From: Nematostella vectensis
Lineage: Eukaryota; Cnidaria; Anthozoa; Actiniaria; Edwardsiidae
DNA length: 64,000 bases
Reading direction: 5' to 3'
NCBI RefSeq assembly: GCF_932526225.1
Contig: NC_064036.1
Coordinates: 1,426,001 to 1,490,000, forward strand
This document shows, piece by piece, positions 9,682 to 20,771 of this stretch. Under the pieces are notes generated by a model. It had not been told where the DNA came from. It did not search any database and worked only from the letters and a program-made list of their open reading frames with translations. Numbering within the stretch: the stretch's first letter is position 1; each line of letters begins with the position of its first letter. Position numbers and translations under genes: made by a program.

Positions 9682-12600
9682 CTACAACAAGAGAGAAAAC
9701 GCATAGAAAGCAAGAATCAGAAGACCAGAGATATTCGGGCTTCCAGTGGTGGAGCTGACGTCGCATGGCGAAGGACTTGGCTTTAGTGGGTTGGTCACTT
9801 TCGGCTTCGGTATCATTCCAAGCTAGAATAGGAAAGAATAGAATTATCTCTCTTATTCCACTTTAATTCTTTTCTAGCATTTACTTCTAACCCATATATG
9901 ACACTATCCGTCACTATTCCTGGCTCGTCTATCACACTATCCGTCACTATTCCTGGCTCGTCTATCACACTATTCCTGGCTCGTCTATCACACTATTCCT
10001 GGCTCGTCTATCACACTATTCCTGGCTCGTCTATCACACTATCCGTCACTATTCCTGGCTCGTCTATCACACTATCCGTCACTATTCCTGGCCTGTCTAT
10101 CACACTATCCGTCACTATTCCTGGCTCGTCTAACACACTATCCGTCGCATTGGCAGGAGTTGCTGGCAGTGGTGCGAGAAGTCTACGATATGGCTTCCCC
10201 TTGAGAAGAAAAGAGGGGGTGGGGAGGGGGTACACTTCCCCCCCGCTCCTCTCACCCCTATCTACACACCGTTCTTTATTTGACATACCCTAAGTTTAGA
10301 TGTGTCGCTGAATTGACAATCTGAATAAATTGTTTCTGATTGGCCCAGTAGGTCTCGATACACTTGCACTTGGTCTTCGCCCCACGTGATCCCAGAAGCA
10401 TTTCCCCTGGAACAAAACCGTCCGACTAAGTCTTAGATACATTTGTGTCGTTGTTCATACAGAGCTGTAGTCCCGAAAATTGATCAGTAGAGGTGAAGAT
10501 GCCCCCCCCCCCCTAGTTTCAGTGTATCTGCATCGTGCCCCCTCCCCTAAAGACTGCTCCGAACGTATGAGAGGACAAAAATAAAAGCGTAAAGCGGGGG
10601 AAATCTGGTTACACCTAGCTGTAGGACAAAGTTTGGAACAAGGGCATAATGTAAAAGTGGTCTGAGCTGGATTACCACGGGCTGACTTTAGCCGCAAACG
10701 CGCTGAGCACGTTGTTGACCGTGAAGCATTTGGCAAGGTCCACTTGCGGGTAGTAGAGCAGAAACGACATGCACATCTCTTCAGTTGTACCGAGGCCACC
10801 CTGCCGAGAGACAGGGAACCCATCTCAGTGAGTGGCGATATTACTGTGAGTTATATGACTGTTATCTTTCAACTTACCACAACTGGGTAGTTCTTGTTCT
10901 TTGTCTGGTATTTGCACATTTGAATGATATCATCTCCCTTGTAATCAAATGTAGAAATACTTAGGTTCGGTATTCGAACACTTGCGACATAAATGAATAA
11001 TCAAAATTAGGCAAGCAAATAGAAAATATGCCATAAAATTGTGAGTAAATAAAGAATTAGAAGATCGGACCTAGAACCACCTGGAAATTTTCGCGCGAGC
11101 AAATGAAGAATTTAAGATTCGTGTGTGTGCGTGTGTGTGTAAGGGGGGGGGGGGAGGGAGGGTGGGGTTGAGGTTGGGCGCTCGAGGTAAGCATAATCTC
11201 GGACGGAGGGGAGGTCGGATTCTATTGGTCCCCGGGAATGGTCGATGTGTTGAACTCACCGGTTTGACATGAACCTCATTTCGAAGAACTTGGAATTCCT
11301 GTAAACACGTGTTTTCGTGATTAAGTGTTCAACGCCTACACATTATAAAGTAGTTTCTATATATACCGTACGTTACACATCTTAACTGATGGTACACGCG
11401 CTTTGCACATTGCGCTCTGTAATCTCATTCACCGCCTTCATGACATCTTAGCTCTGCAGGGCGTTGTACCTGGTAGTTAAAGTCGTAGTGTTCCTCTCTT
11501 ATTATCTCTGGCAGCTCTTTCCCATCGCGTACATGCCTAGTCCAAACCTTAATCCCTGCAATTCACATAGCATGGCAAATCAATGGCATTACGGGTAGGG
11601 GAGAATTCATGAGATGGAGAGGTACGAAATGATCTAGAGTGCATCTGTCTGGAGAGGGGTGTCAAAGCGCAAGATATTTTTAGGGGGGTCTTTTAGTTTT
11701 ACACTGGGTGAGGGGGTGGGGAAGGTTGTGCTCTAGCTGATTGTAGTGAGCCCAACGAGAATGTTTAAGGAGGGTTTCACAAAGGGAAGCGATGATCATG
11801 GTAAAAGGAGATATTTCCTTTCCCCTGTTGGGCGATGTCGGCACTCTCCTTGACTTAGCGACTCACCTTGCAAATGCGTGTGCTCCATGCCTGCAAAAAT
11901 TTTGATCCCCTTGTCGGGGAGGGAGCTCTTTTCAAATCCCTGAGCAAAAACAATGTTGTGATAAGAGATAAACACTACTAACTTACATTCCCTATTATCG
12001 TTCTCTTTGGTAGTGAAGCTTGGAGCCTCTGGTACCCAGGGTGCACTGAAACCGTTTGTTGAGTAATGCAAATTTTGTTATGAAGAATTGTTTTAACTCT
12101 CGACCTTTGATATAGATGATTTTCACGGCAGAATTTCTCATTCCTTATTTCAGCTGCTAGGAAAATTGTTAATAAAGTTGTGCGAGCAAATAATGAATTG
12201 GACGAGGTTGTGGATTTAAAAAGCGAACATTTTGTGGTTTCCCTCAGTCCTGAGCCCATTCGCGTATCGTTTGACAGCTTTGCTTGAAAGATTTAATAGT
12301 ATTTGTAGAAGATTTCCAGAGAGCCGTGGCTTTTCATTGGAAAAATACGAGGATTCGAGAGGACAGAAAAACGAGTTGTTCACCAAACCACAACCACACA
12401 GACATAATAGATGGATACAAAACAAAGCTATTTTCCAACATTATGTGAAAATGTATGCAATATTTTTGTACTTTTATGATCGCCACAACGGCTCCTTTCT
12501 TGTATGGCGAAAATGATATAATCAAGACTCACCAGTCTTGTGCAGTTGGAGGGGCAGTAACCAATGGACGTCCACTCCTCCTGACGTGGGGGTATCACCA

Positions 12601-15600
12601 TCGCAGACATCGGGGCCCACCCGGTCCACAGGATCCCGGCGTCGAACTGTCGAGTCTTGTTCGTGAAGAAGAAGCGGATGCCCGAGTCGTCGTAGACACC
12701 TGTGAAAGTAATACCGAGTCACCAAGAGGCCATGATGTAAGAGAACGAATCCCCCGTATTAGGGTATGTTCCAATGATGTCGTCCGTGAAAGTAACACGA
12801 GTCTTACGCTCGATCACAACTTGAGCGATGTGAACCGGCAAAGGCTGTTATGCAAATCATTTTGACCGAAAATACCTTCCTTTTTTACGAAAATGATCGT
12901 TCATAGAGTACGCTGGATCCAATCAACCGATCAACTGATTTTACATTTAGATAGTAATGATAAAGTATTGCCTGATCGACATTCTTTAATATCCCGCTTA
13001 CCTGAATCGTTCTGTGGGTTGTCGTAGTGGATTTCTAGAACTACGTAGCGCGGGCCGTGACCATCACCAAATGCCAGCCCAACGTGCTCGGGGTAATAGA
13101 AATCCTGACAAAAACAACATGGCGTATGTACAGGCTCCTGAAGAGTTCTGAATCTCACTTGCGCGGGTGTTGGAAATGTCCATATTTTTGGTTTGTTAAT
13201 GCGGCAGCCTGAATAGAAGGGGTGGGGCGGAATAATTATATAACTATTTTATGCCTAATAGTACTAACATTTGTTACTTTGTTACGACCACTTACGGTAT
13301 ATTCTTACTATTGTTTTTCATTCAGTGTACTGAGAATTTAAATTGATCGACGATTTGCGCCTTTTGCCCTAATGAGCAGCAAAAGCTGCTGTGACATACG
13401 TCACACTCCTCCTGACGTGGGGGTATCACCATCGCAGACATCGGGGCCCACCCGATGGTGGTGGTAGGGAGTATGGCGTGGTGGTGGTGGTAGAGAGAAG
13501 GGGGTGGTGGTTGTAGGGAGGAGGGCGTGGTGGTGGTGGTAGAGAGGAGGGCGTGGTGGTGGTGGTAGAGAGGAGGGCGTGGTGGTGGTAGGAAGAAGGG
13601 CGTGGTGGTGGTGATAGGGGAAGGGCGTGGTGGTGGTGGTAGGGAGGAGGGCGTGGTGATGGTTGTAGGGAGGAGGGCGTGGTTTTTGGGGTGTTACGTC
13701 TCATACCTCTCCTCCTATAGCCCATGCTGCTATGGGTGCTGCCCCGGAACACCTCTGTATAGCAGGGGGCATATTTTTATCGGTACATTCCCCAACATGT
13801 GACAGATTGGAGCGTGGGAAGGAGCTATGGCAGCCGTACACCAACATGTGGTGGACACGCCCAAGATTTTTGGAGTTTATGAGAGGCATATACTGGAATA
13901 TAACCCAAACAATTGTAATAATCAGAACAAATCATATCAGAACAATCAGAACAAATCATATTTTTCATGTTAACTGCTAGCTGAATGAAATAACCCGATA
14001 GCAATCAATAGCCTGAGCTTTGAAATGGTATTTGTATTGAAAGTACCAGAGTTTTAGTGAGATACTAGCTGTCATCACTGGTGCTTATAGCTGACATACG
14101 ACGACCTGATATGGATATTGTTGTTTGGCAGTGGGATTCGAATTGAATGTACCAGGGTTTTTTTGTGATTGTAGCTGTTATCACTGTTACTAGTAGCATT
14201 TTATGTGGATATTTTTTCTGTTGTTTGGTAGCGGTTTTCGTATTAAAGTGTCAGGCTTCACTAAATTTTCCGGTCATTTATTGTCACGTAAGAGTGCTTT
14301 TCTATACCTTGACGATGTGGTGTTTGCTGGCCGGCTGTGGGAACTCAAAAGGCTTACACATATACGACGTTAGCCTGGAAGGGATTGTGAGCTGGTAAAA
14401 ACAAATAAAGTCATACCATAACCATATTGTAAATATTTACGAGCATCAATATCACCACAATAAAAAAAGCAGCAACATTGCAACCATAATCGTTATCATT
14501 TTTGCTTTCTCGTCTTATTATCATAAGCATATCATCATTATCACCATGCTTATCTGACATCATTTACCAAAATTATCATCATTGTCATTGTCATCATCAT
14601 CATCAACAGTGTTATCATCGACGTCGCCGTAATCCTAGCATCAGCAGCAGCATTACACATCATCACCATCATGTGACAATGGCATCATCGTCATCATATT
14701 CGTCTCTAATCATTACTACCACCCCCACCGCATTTGTCATTCAATTATCACTGTCATCACCATACCACACCATCGTCATCACTTTTATCGCCACCGCATC
14801 ATCATCACATCCACCATCATCAGCAGCAGTATAGCAGTCTCGTCCTCATGACATCAGACAGCCATCTTATTACACGCCAACATCGGCGTAACATGGTTTA
14901 CGGACAGCGCCAGTTTAGCTGGGCCAGCGTCTCGGCAGCCATGCTGATGCTGCTAGCGCGGGTCATCACAAGTAACATGGCTTAGCGCCCACCCACTCAC
15001 GTTGTGTCGCAAGTCGAAATGGCTGAGTTGGGCTGGCAGCTGAGGTTTCTTCTTGTGCACATTGAGGAGGATCAAGGTACGAGACCCACGCGCCGAGTGG
15101 TACAGGAAGGTGCTGTCGTCCGATATGTCGGGATCTTTGGTGTCGTGATAGGAGTAGACTACCCGTACAGAGCCATCCTAGACACGTCAACGGCAAGAGA
15201 TGTGAGGAAGTTTCTTTAAGAGGATACCGAGGTTGCACATTTAGATTGTTGGCTTTAAGACTTCTCCAAAATGTGGCCATATTGAGCCTTATTTGAAAAG
15301 CTGGTGGTATATATTTTCTGTTTATAAGCACGAAGTCGGGTAGATGACAGGCGGGTACACAGGATGACCATGCACCCCCCCCCCCCCCCTCCCAATACCC
15401 CTTGGCTGTCAAAACGTGGGCCATTTCCTATTGAAGAATCATCAATTACTATCCTTTTTTGATATGATGACAATGTCTGTGCAACACCCTCCCCAGTCCA
15501 CCTCGTCAAATCTTGGGTAATGACTGTGTAACCCTCCCCAGTCCTCCTAGTCAAATCTTGGGTAATGACTGTGCAACACCCTCCCCAGTCCTCCTCGTCA

Positions 15601-16498
15601 AATCTTGGGTATGCGTCTGGAATGCCGGCAATCCTACCTCAATCTTATTGTCCTTGGTGTCACACGTGTAGAATTTCCTGTGAAAAGACAGGGTCGTGAA
15701 GCCGTTCTCTTCGCTCGACTCCAGCAAATGCCAGTCTTGGCTGCTATCCAGCGATGGAAGGGATTTGCTATCAGCATAGCGGTCCTGTAAAATAGCACGG
15801 GAAAACACTAAAAGTGAATAAACATCAATGGCGGAGGGGTAAGGAAAGGATTTGTCACATAATAGAAGAATCAGGGGCGGGGGGGGAGTAAGGAAAGGAT
15901 TTGTCACAATAGAAGAATCAGGGGCGGAGGGGCAAAAAAAGAATTTGTCACAACAAAAATCAAACTCACAAACAAACTTAACATCTCAGTTCTAGCATTT
16001 GTTTTCCTTTACGCCCTGGTCAACCAAGAAACATATAACTACTCCGTATTACATAACCATCAACATATACTACTCCGTATTACATAACAAATCATAATGA
16101 TAATGAACATTCCAATCGAAGAAGTCAAAAGGTCTTCAATAAAACCCATTGACGTAGTAAATGCAAACTGCAAACAAACCCGCACGGTAAGTAAAAAAAT
16201 GCTTAAAAACTTCTTTATTACTACTTACCTGCAAGTATCCCTTGCCATCCTTCACACATCCCATCACTACATCCGAGCCAACCATGTTGCCGGTCCCGGC
16301 AGAGATACCGAAGCCTACCCACCCTGTGGCCTGAACTCGAAGAGCAAACTTCACACTGCTCTCGTCGTGATTCACATTCCAGTACAACTTGACTTTCTCG
16401 GCGCCATCCAAGAAGGCCGAGTTCACATACTCGTCCAGATCAACCACCGCCTGAGCACCGACAAAAAGAAGGAGGAAAAGAGCGAGGTATTGTAGCAT
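9682..16498 (-). CDS. MOXD1/dopamine beta-hydroxylase-like copper monooxygenase, complete, 14 exons
   Basis: Exons in transcript order: 16498-16229, 15784-15638, 15177-15001, 14391-14308, 13892-13707, 13104-13002, 12699-12533, 11939-11867, 11555-11470, 11298-11260, 10937-10878, 10800-10676, 10406-10289, 9822-9682. They join in frame to 591 aa. A signal peptide (MLQYLALFLLLFVGAQA) leads into a DOMON domain (about 18-150), then the two copper type II monooxygenase domains. Copper ligands of the family are all visible: HH at 222-223 (SKHHIVK), His 314 (EIHYDNP), His 398 and 400 (EHTHL), Met 473 (EEMC). It should hydroxylate a small substrate in the secretory pathway using ascorbate and oxygen; the substrate is unknown. 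A Ser/Pro-rich linker and a hydrophobic C-terminus (ISGLLILAFYAFSLLL) suggest a membrane or GPI anchor. An in-frame ATG at 16519 would add seven residues before the signal peptide. Confidence 0.93.
9898..10146 (+). repeat. Minisatellite in the last monooxygenase intron
   Basis: Units of 21 and 31 bp built from CACTATTCCTGGCTCGTCTAT, with or without an inserted CACTATCCGT block, repeated about nine times. Long open frames on both strands here arise only from the repeat. Confidence 0.85.
13404..13454 (-). repeat. Perfect 51-bp copy of monooxygenase exon 7 inside intron 5
   Basis: 13404-13454 is identical to 12573-12623, which is the middle of coding exon 7 (encoding PMSAMVIPPRQEEW on the minus strand). 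The copy has the same orientation, lies ~830 bp upstream in the transcript, has no splice sites, and is directly followed by a GGT-rich satellite. It is a recent local duplication or conversion tract, not an alternative exon. Confidence 0.85.
13455..13690 (+). repeat. GGT-rich minisatellite
   Basis: Units of about 25-30 bp of the type GGGCGTGGTGGTGGTGGTAG with AGAGGAG. It begins at the end of the duplicated exon fragment and ends about 17 bp before exon 5 (13707), so it occupies the 5' part of intron 5 on the minus strand. The transcript would read it as CCACC-rich. Confidence 0.85.
14555..14830 (+). repeat. Degenerate ATC/CAT microsatellite in monooxygenase intron 3
   Basis: Dense CATCAT/ATCACC triplets interrupted by other bases. 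The apparent His/Ser-rich open frames in this part come from the repeat and show no family resemblance. Confidence 0.6.
15470..15605 (+). repeat. Short tandem repeat, ~55-bp unit, monooxygenase intron 2
   Basis: Three units of CACCCTCCCCAGTCCTCCTC followed by GTCAAATCTTGGGTAATGAC. A second short array of about 45-bp units (GGATTTGTCACA ... AGAAGAATCAGGGGCGG) lies at about 15826-15950 in intron 1. Both are purely intronic. Confidence 0.75.
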
Positions 16499-16519
16499 TT
16501 TAGGAGCCAAGAAAACCAC

Positions 16520-18010
16520 AACGGTTGCTGTTGATTGCCCTACCGATGACTCAGTGCGTGCAGTAAGCTAATAAACCGAGTCTTATTTGTTCTTAAGAAT
16601 CTTTCTGCAAAGTAATTGGCCAGTCTTGCTAACACAATGACGTAATTGTACATAATAGAAGGACTAAAATAGACCATTGCGCATTACGTAATGCATTTAT
16701 TGTTCCTAAATGGGTTAAAAATCCTCACGAGATTTTAAAAGGTTTCATTAATAAAGCTTTCAAACCATCACATGGCGGTACATAAGCAAAATAAAGCACA
16801 AGTAACCTAAATTCAAAGTTGAAGTAACATAGACGCAAAAACAATAGAGAATAGAATACAGCCGCTATCAACGTTATACTCATAAATGATTAATTCAAAA
16901 CCATACTTTTCATAGCTATTATACTGGTTGTTTTTTTAAGCATCAATGTTTTATGATACATCAAGAAGGTGTTGTAAAGTCGACTCGACAATGAACCGAC
17001 CTTGGGACAACAAATCTTGCAATGAATAATGCGGGGGGCTGATGTTTACTGTGATAAACCTGTCTGTTCTATATCTTTTGCTGTACGGAAAAGGGACATT
17101 ATTTTTACCAAAAGTTCCATCGAAAATGTGTATTGAATTGTTATACGTTCATCGACACCAACGTAACATTTTCGCTGTTGCCCTTCAATAACAATAAATG
17201 AGTACACAATAAACGCATTCAATCGATTGAAATATACGTTCTTTTGGCGCGTAATTAAAATCCAATTGTTTTTGCAATCAGTTGACTCAATTAGAGTCAT
17301 TTATAAAAAAAAAACTCATTTTAATCATTAAGTCTTTCAGTTACTCATGTGCATCAATTTATCCGATGTAAACAACAAGGAAAAATAAAATAATTTGTGT
17401 TATCCATTTGCTCACCCGACACGACACGACATTACACGCAAGGGTGCGTGTCTCAGTATCCCGGGGCCGTTTTATCTTTTAGCCTGCCACATAAATGTTG
17501 CTGCTTTACGATTATTCGGGTTAATTTCGTTATATTTTTATTTGCATTTTTAAGAGATTGTCCCCACAATTCTGACTGAGTCCGGCTTAGCTACGCCCCC
17601 GGTACGATAAGCAGCAATAGCCGTCCAGATTTCCAACAAAGAATGAATGAGAGGGCAACGGCATACTTTTTATAGTTAAAGCTGGTAGATTAGTGAACTT
17701 GAATGAATTATGGTCCGAAAAGAATCTCTTGGGGAGATGTGGCACCAACTGTGACACGAGTCAAACGAACCGCCGATATAAGGAAAACAATTCTGATAGA
17801 CATAGCGGGGAACTGATTTAAAATGCGACCAATAATGAGTCCATCACTTAACTGCGTTTATATTCCCCAAATAATGCTAGCGTGTAAGACGGTTTGCTAA
17901 TTTCATTTTTTTTCTCGCTTTTTCTCGTTATGCAAGTCTTGCTCGCAGGTTATAATTCAAAGATGAATACAAAATACCACATATCTCTTTAATGTAGTCT
18001 ACCATGGTAC
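16520..18010. other. Intergenic region upstream of the monooxygenase gene
   Basis: No exon recognised. The minus-strand sequence just upstream of the start contains TGAGTCA (about 16546-16552, an AP-1-like site). The rest is AT-rich with short unrelated frames. Close to the right end CTTTAATG occurs twice (17989-17996 and 18010-18017), the second copy being the left edge of the transposon. Confidence 0.4.
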
Positions 18011-18340
18011 TTTAATGAAATGATTTGGCAGCGTGTGCCAAAAGAAGTGTTTGTGGCTCGACCTGTCCTAGAATTTGGACTTTATGATGCAGTGGCACAC
18101 TTCAATCAAGGATCAGCAACTGTTGTAGATCTCTTCAGGCGATTGAAAATAGATGCTGGCAAGTATACTAATTCAGGTTGCACTGCTTTAGACTTAGGAC
18201 GTATTTATGGTGCAGAGTACAAGGAGAGAGACATACAAAAGAAAAGAAGAAAGGTGGTCAAAGGAAGAGGAAGGAAGACAAGAAACAGCAGCAAGAAGGA
18301 CCAAGATATTGTGCAGGATCATTTTAGTGCATTGATTTAG
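18011..18340 (+). pseudogene. Transposase, C-terminal fragment
   Basis: Open to the stop at 18338-18340. It encodes IWQRVPKEVFV, then LEFGLYDAVAHFNQG, a short helix and a GCTALD motif, and ends in a basic tail rich in Lys/Arg. This is the end of the same transposase family as the fragment at 19323-20771 (in relatives the IW.R.PK block directly follows the NESF motif). It has no start of its own, the first ATG (18020) being an internal Met. Confidence 0.8.
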
Positions 18341-18895
18341 CTGCAGGTGTTGTAATTATAAGGAATTATTTATTTCATAATTTAAAATGCATTTTTCTCA
18401 AAATATTAATTCCGTTAATGTATGGCTCAGCGTAACACTCACTAGTTCCTGTGTTTTTAATATTATTGCATGAAATTTGGCAGGAATAATTATTGATAGT
18501 GTTGTAGTGTAATGAACCTCAAAAACCTTGAAATTTTTTACAATGCTTAGTAATATGAAGGCTTTTTACCAAAGAATGCTGGTTAAAATTATAAGCTTTT
18601 TGTTTGTTTACTTGATAATTTTCCATTTATGTCAACTATATAGCAATTTTAGGTTCATTACATAGTTTGAGGTATTAGCAATTAATATCCTTAGTTTGGT
18701 TTGTGTTCCAATTATAGTTTCAGAGCTAGAGCTGTTACCGTAAGAGCATTAAAATTATGTATTTTGGGTGTGGCTTGGTTACCATAGCAACAGTAACTGC
18801 CAAAATTGGTATCGAATGATTAGTCTCAATGAGGTTAATGATGTGTGAAATAATAAAACTGCTAAGTCTTTTCCTTAAAATTTTTGTTGTCTTGG

Positions 18896-18929
18896 GTATC
18901 ATACCCTCTTTTAAAAGGCGGTATGATAC
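18896..18929. repeat. Back-to-back terminal inverted repeats around a single TTAA
   Basis: Reading outward from TTAA (18911-18914), the left side gives AAGAGGGTATGATAC and the right side AAGGCGGTATGATAC, 13 of 15 identical. This is the expected look of a transposon 3' end joined to a 5' end with one target site between them. Confidence 0.8.
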
Positions 18930-19322
18930 TAAAAAAAAACTTCAAGTTTGAAGTAAATTGACAAAAAAAAATTTCCAGTTGATTTAGCCTAGAAATTATC
19001 TCTGCTTTATTCGTGATTAGATGTATTTCTGGAAAAAAACATTTTCATTCCTTTTTTTGCGATTTTCTGAAGGTCGTTCCCTGGTTGCCAGGGTCAACGC
19101 ATTGTTTTGGCGTCCTTTTTCCAATGAAAACGGGCCATACTAATCGGAAAAATTATTTCCATTGCATGGACTTCCTGTGTTATACTGTATAGAGGTAGAC
19201 TAGGTCCTAACCTCGTTTTGGAACACAGTTGGAACACATTTTGCAAGTATTTACAATTTCTTCCAAGTTTCTCGATCGTTATACGTTTAATATCTTCTAA
19301 ATCTCATCATAAGAAGTCTATT

Positions 19323-20771
19323 ATGCCTAAAAATCGAAGTGTTAGACGACCAAAGAGAAGATTCTCGGGCAATCAGCACACAAAATTGCAAGAAACGTCG
19401 CCTAAAATAGCCAAGAAAGACGATGTCGACGAGACACGTGTTGATGTCAACACGTCCTCTAGGCGATCTGTTTCGTCTAAAAAACTATCTAAAGACGTCC
19501 CAAAATTGTCTACATCTTTCCACGAACAGTCAGGGGAACCTTTTATCACTGGATACAGGCTCATTGATATAGAAATACTCAGTGAGATATTGTATTCTCG
19601 TCGCTGCAGTGAGTGTGCCGATTCCAGTCTTACGTTGATGGAAAATCAACTTCAAAGGAAAGGCTGTGCTTCCAGTCTTAGGCTATTGTGTTCTTCGTGT
19701 GGCTGGAAAACAGAGTTTTTCACTTCGAAAAAGCAAGCGAAGAGTTATGAAGTAAACAGGCACCTGGTTTATTCCATGCGATCGCTTGGTAAAGGCCACA
19801 GTGGAGCAAAAAGGTTTTGTACCTTGATGAACATGCCGCCACCTCCAACCGCACGAGCATATTCCAAGAACTCAAAAACTATTAGTAAGCATATTAAAGC
19901 TATTGCTAGTGAAACAATGAAGAGAGCAGCCATTGAAATTAAAGATCAGAAAGCTGCTAGTGCAGATGATATTGTAAATTGTGGGGTATCATGTGATGGT
20001 ACATGGCAAAAAAGAGGGTTTTGCTCAAAAAATGGATGCGTCACAGTCATTTCCATGGATAATGGAAAGGTCTTGGACACTGAAGCCCTGTCCCAGTCAT
20101 GCAAGCAATGTCAGCAGCATCCAAATCTTGACAAAGAGAGTATTGCCTACAAAACATGGTGGGCAGAGCACAGCTTCAAGTGCAATGCCAACTACCATGG
20201 CTCTGCCCCTGGCATGGAGTCGGTTGGAGCTAGTCGCCTGTTCAGCCGCTCCATTGATAAACACAAGCTCAGATACTCTGAACTTAATGCTGATGGTGAT
20301 TTTAAGAGCCATACTGAAGTTGAACATATGTATGAAGATGACGATGTAGTTGTAGAAAAAAAAGAATGCGTTGGACACGTTCAAAAGAGGATGGGAACAG
20401 CACTGCGGAAATTGAAAAAAACAAATGCGGGAATTGGAGGAAAGGGAAAGTTGACTGATGCCATGATAGACAAACTGCAAAACTATTATGGCATTGCCAT
20501 ACGATCAAATCTCGATGACCTGAAAGGAATGAAGAAAGCTATTTATGCCACCTTATTTCACTGTGCATCTAATGACAAGGTAGTTCTTCATGACTATTGT
20601 CCTGATGGACCAAATAGTTGGTGTGGTTATAAGAGGGGCAGTGCAAATAAGACCAAGACCTTCAAGCATGGTTCTGGCTTACCTAAAGCCAATCTATCTC
20701 AGACTGAGTGATGATGAATTGCTGAAAAAGTGCCTACATGGCAAAACACAGAATCAAAACGAATCTTTTAA
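19323..20771 (+). pseudogene. Transposase, N-terminal and central part, frameshifted
   Basis: Open frame from ATG 19323 (the frame is open from further upstream, but MPKNRS looks like the native start) to a stop at 20709-20711. A basic N-terminus is followed by a CxxC zinc-ribbon-like pair (CSECADSS, CSSCGW), then SCDGTWQKRG, a conserved transposase block whose Asp is probably catalytic, CKQCQQH, ECVGHVQKRMG, GKGKLTD and CPDGPNSWCGYK. These blocks belong to the 'Mutator-like transposase' family common in invertebrates. Near 20685 a small deletion shifts the frame; the product continues in the next frame as YLRLSDDELLKKCLHG and NQNESF until 20771, where it breaks off at TTTAA. It is therefore inactive as it stands. 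Confidence 0.85.

Larger units (their letters stand above)
18011..20771 (+). mobile_element. Circularly permuted TTAA-type DNA transposon (Kolobok-like)
   Basis: The unit holds the C-terminal part of a transposase (18011-18340), then a 3' flank ending in a terminal inverted repeat, a single TTAA (18911-18914), the opposite terminal repeat, a 5' flank, and finally the N-terminal and central transposase (19323-20771). Both outer edges carry TTTAA (18011-18015 and 20767-20771), and the codon register matches: the N part stops after TTT AA, the C part starts with TTT AA. Thus the two parts make one complete protein with nothing missing at the break. TTAA targets are typical of Kolobok and piggyBac; the protein is not piggyBac-like, so Kolobok is my preferred but unproven class. 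Confidence 0.75.

Noticed and set aside
11978-12525. Open frames on both strands within a monooxygenase intron
   Set aside because: No family similarity; they sit between the clear exons ending at 12533 and starting at 11939, which splice in frame without them.
18011-20771. piggyBac assignment of the TTAA transposon
   Set aside because: The TTAA target would fit, but the protein blocks (SCDGTWQKRG, GHVQKR, PNSWC) are not those of piggyBac transposases.
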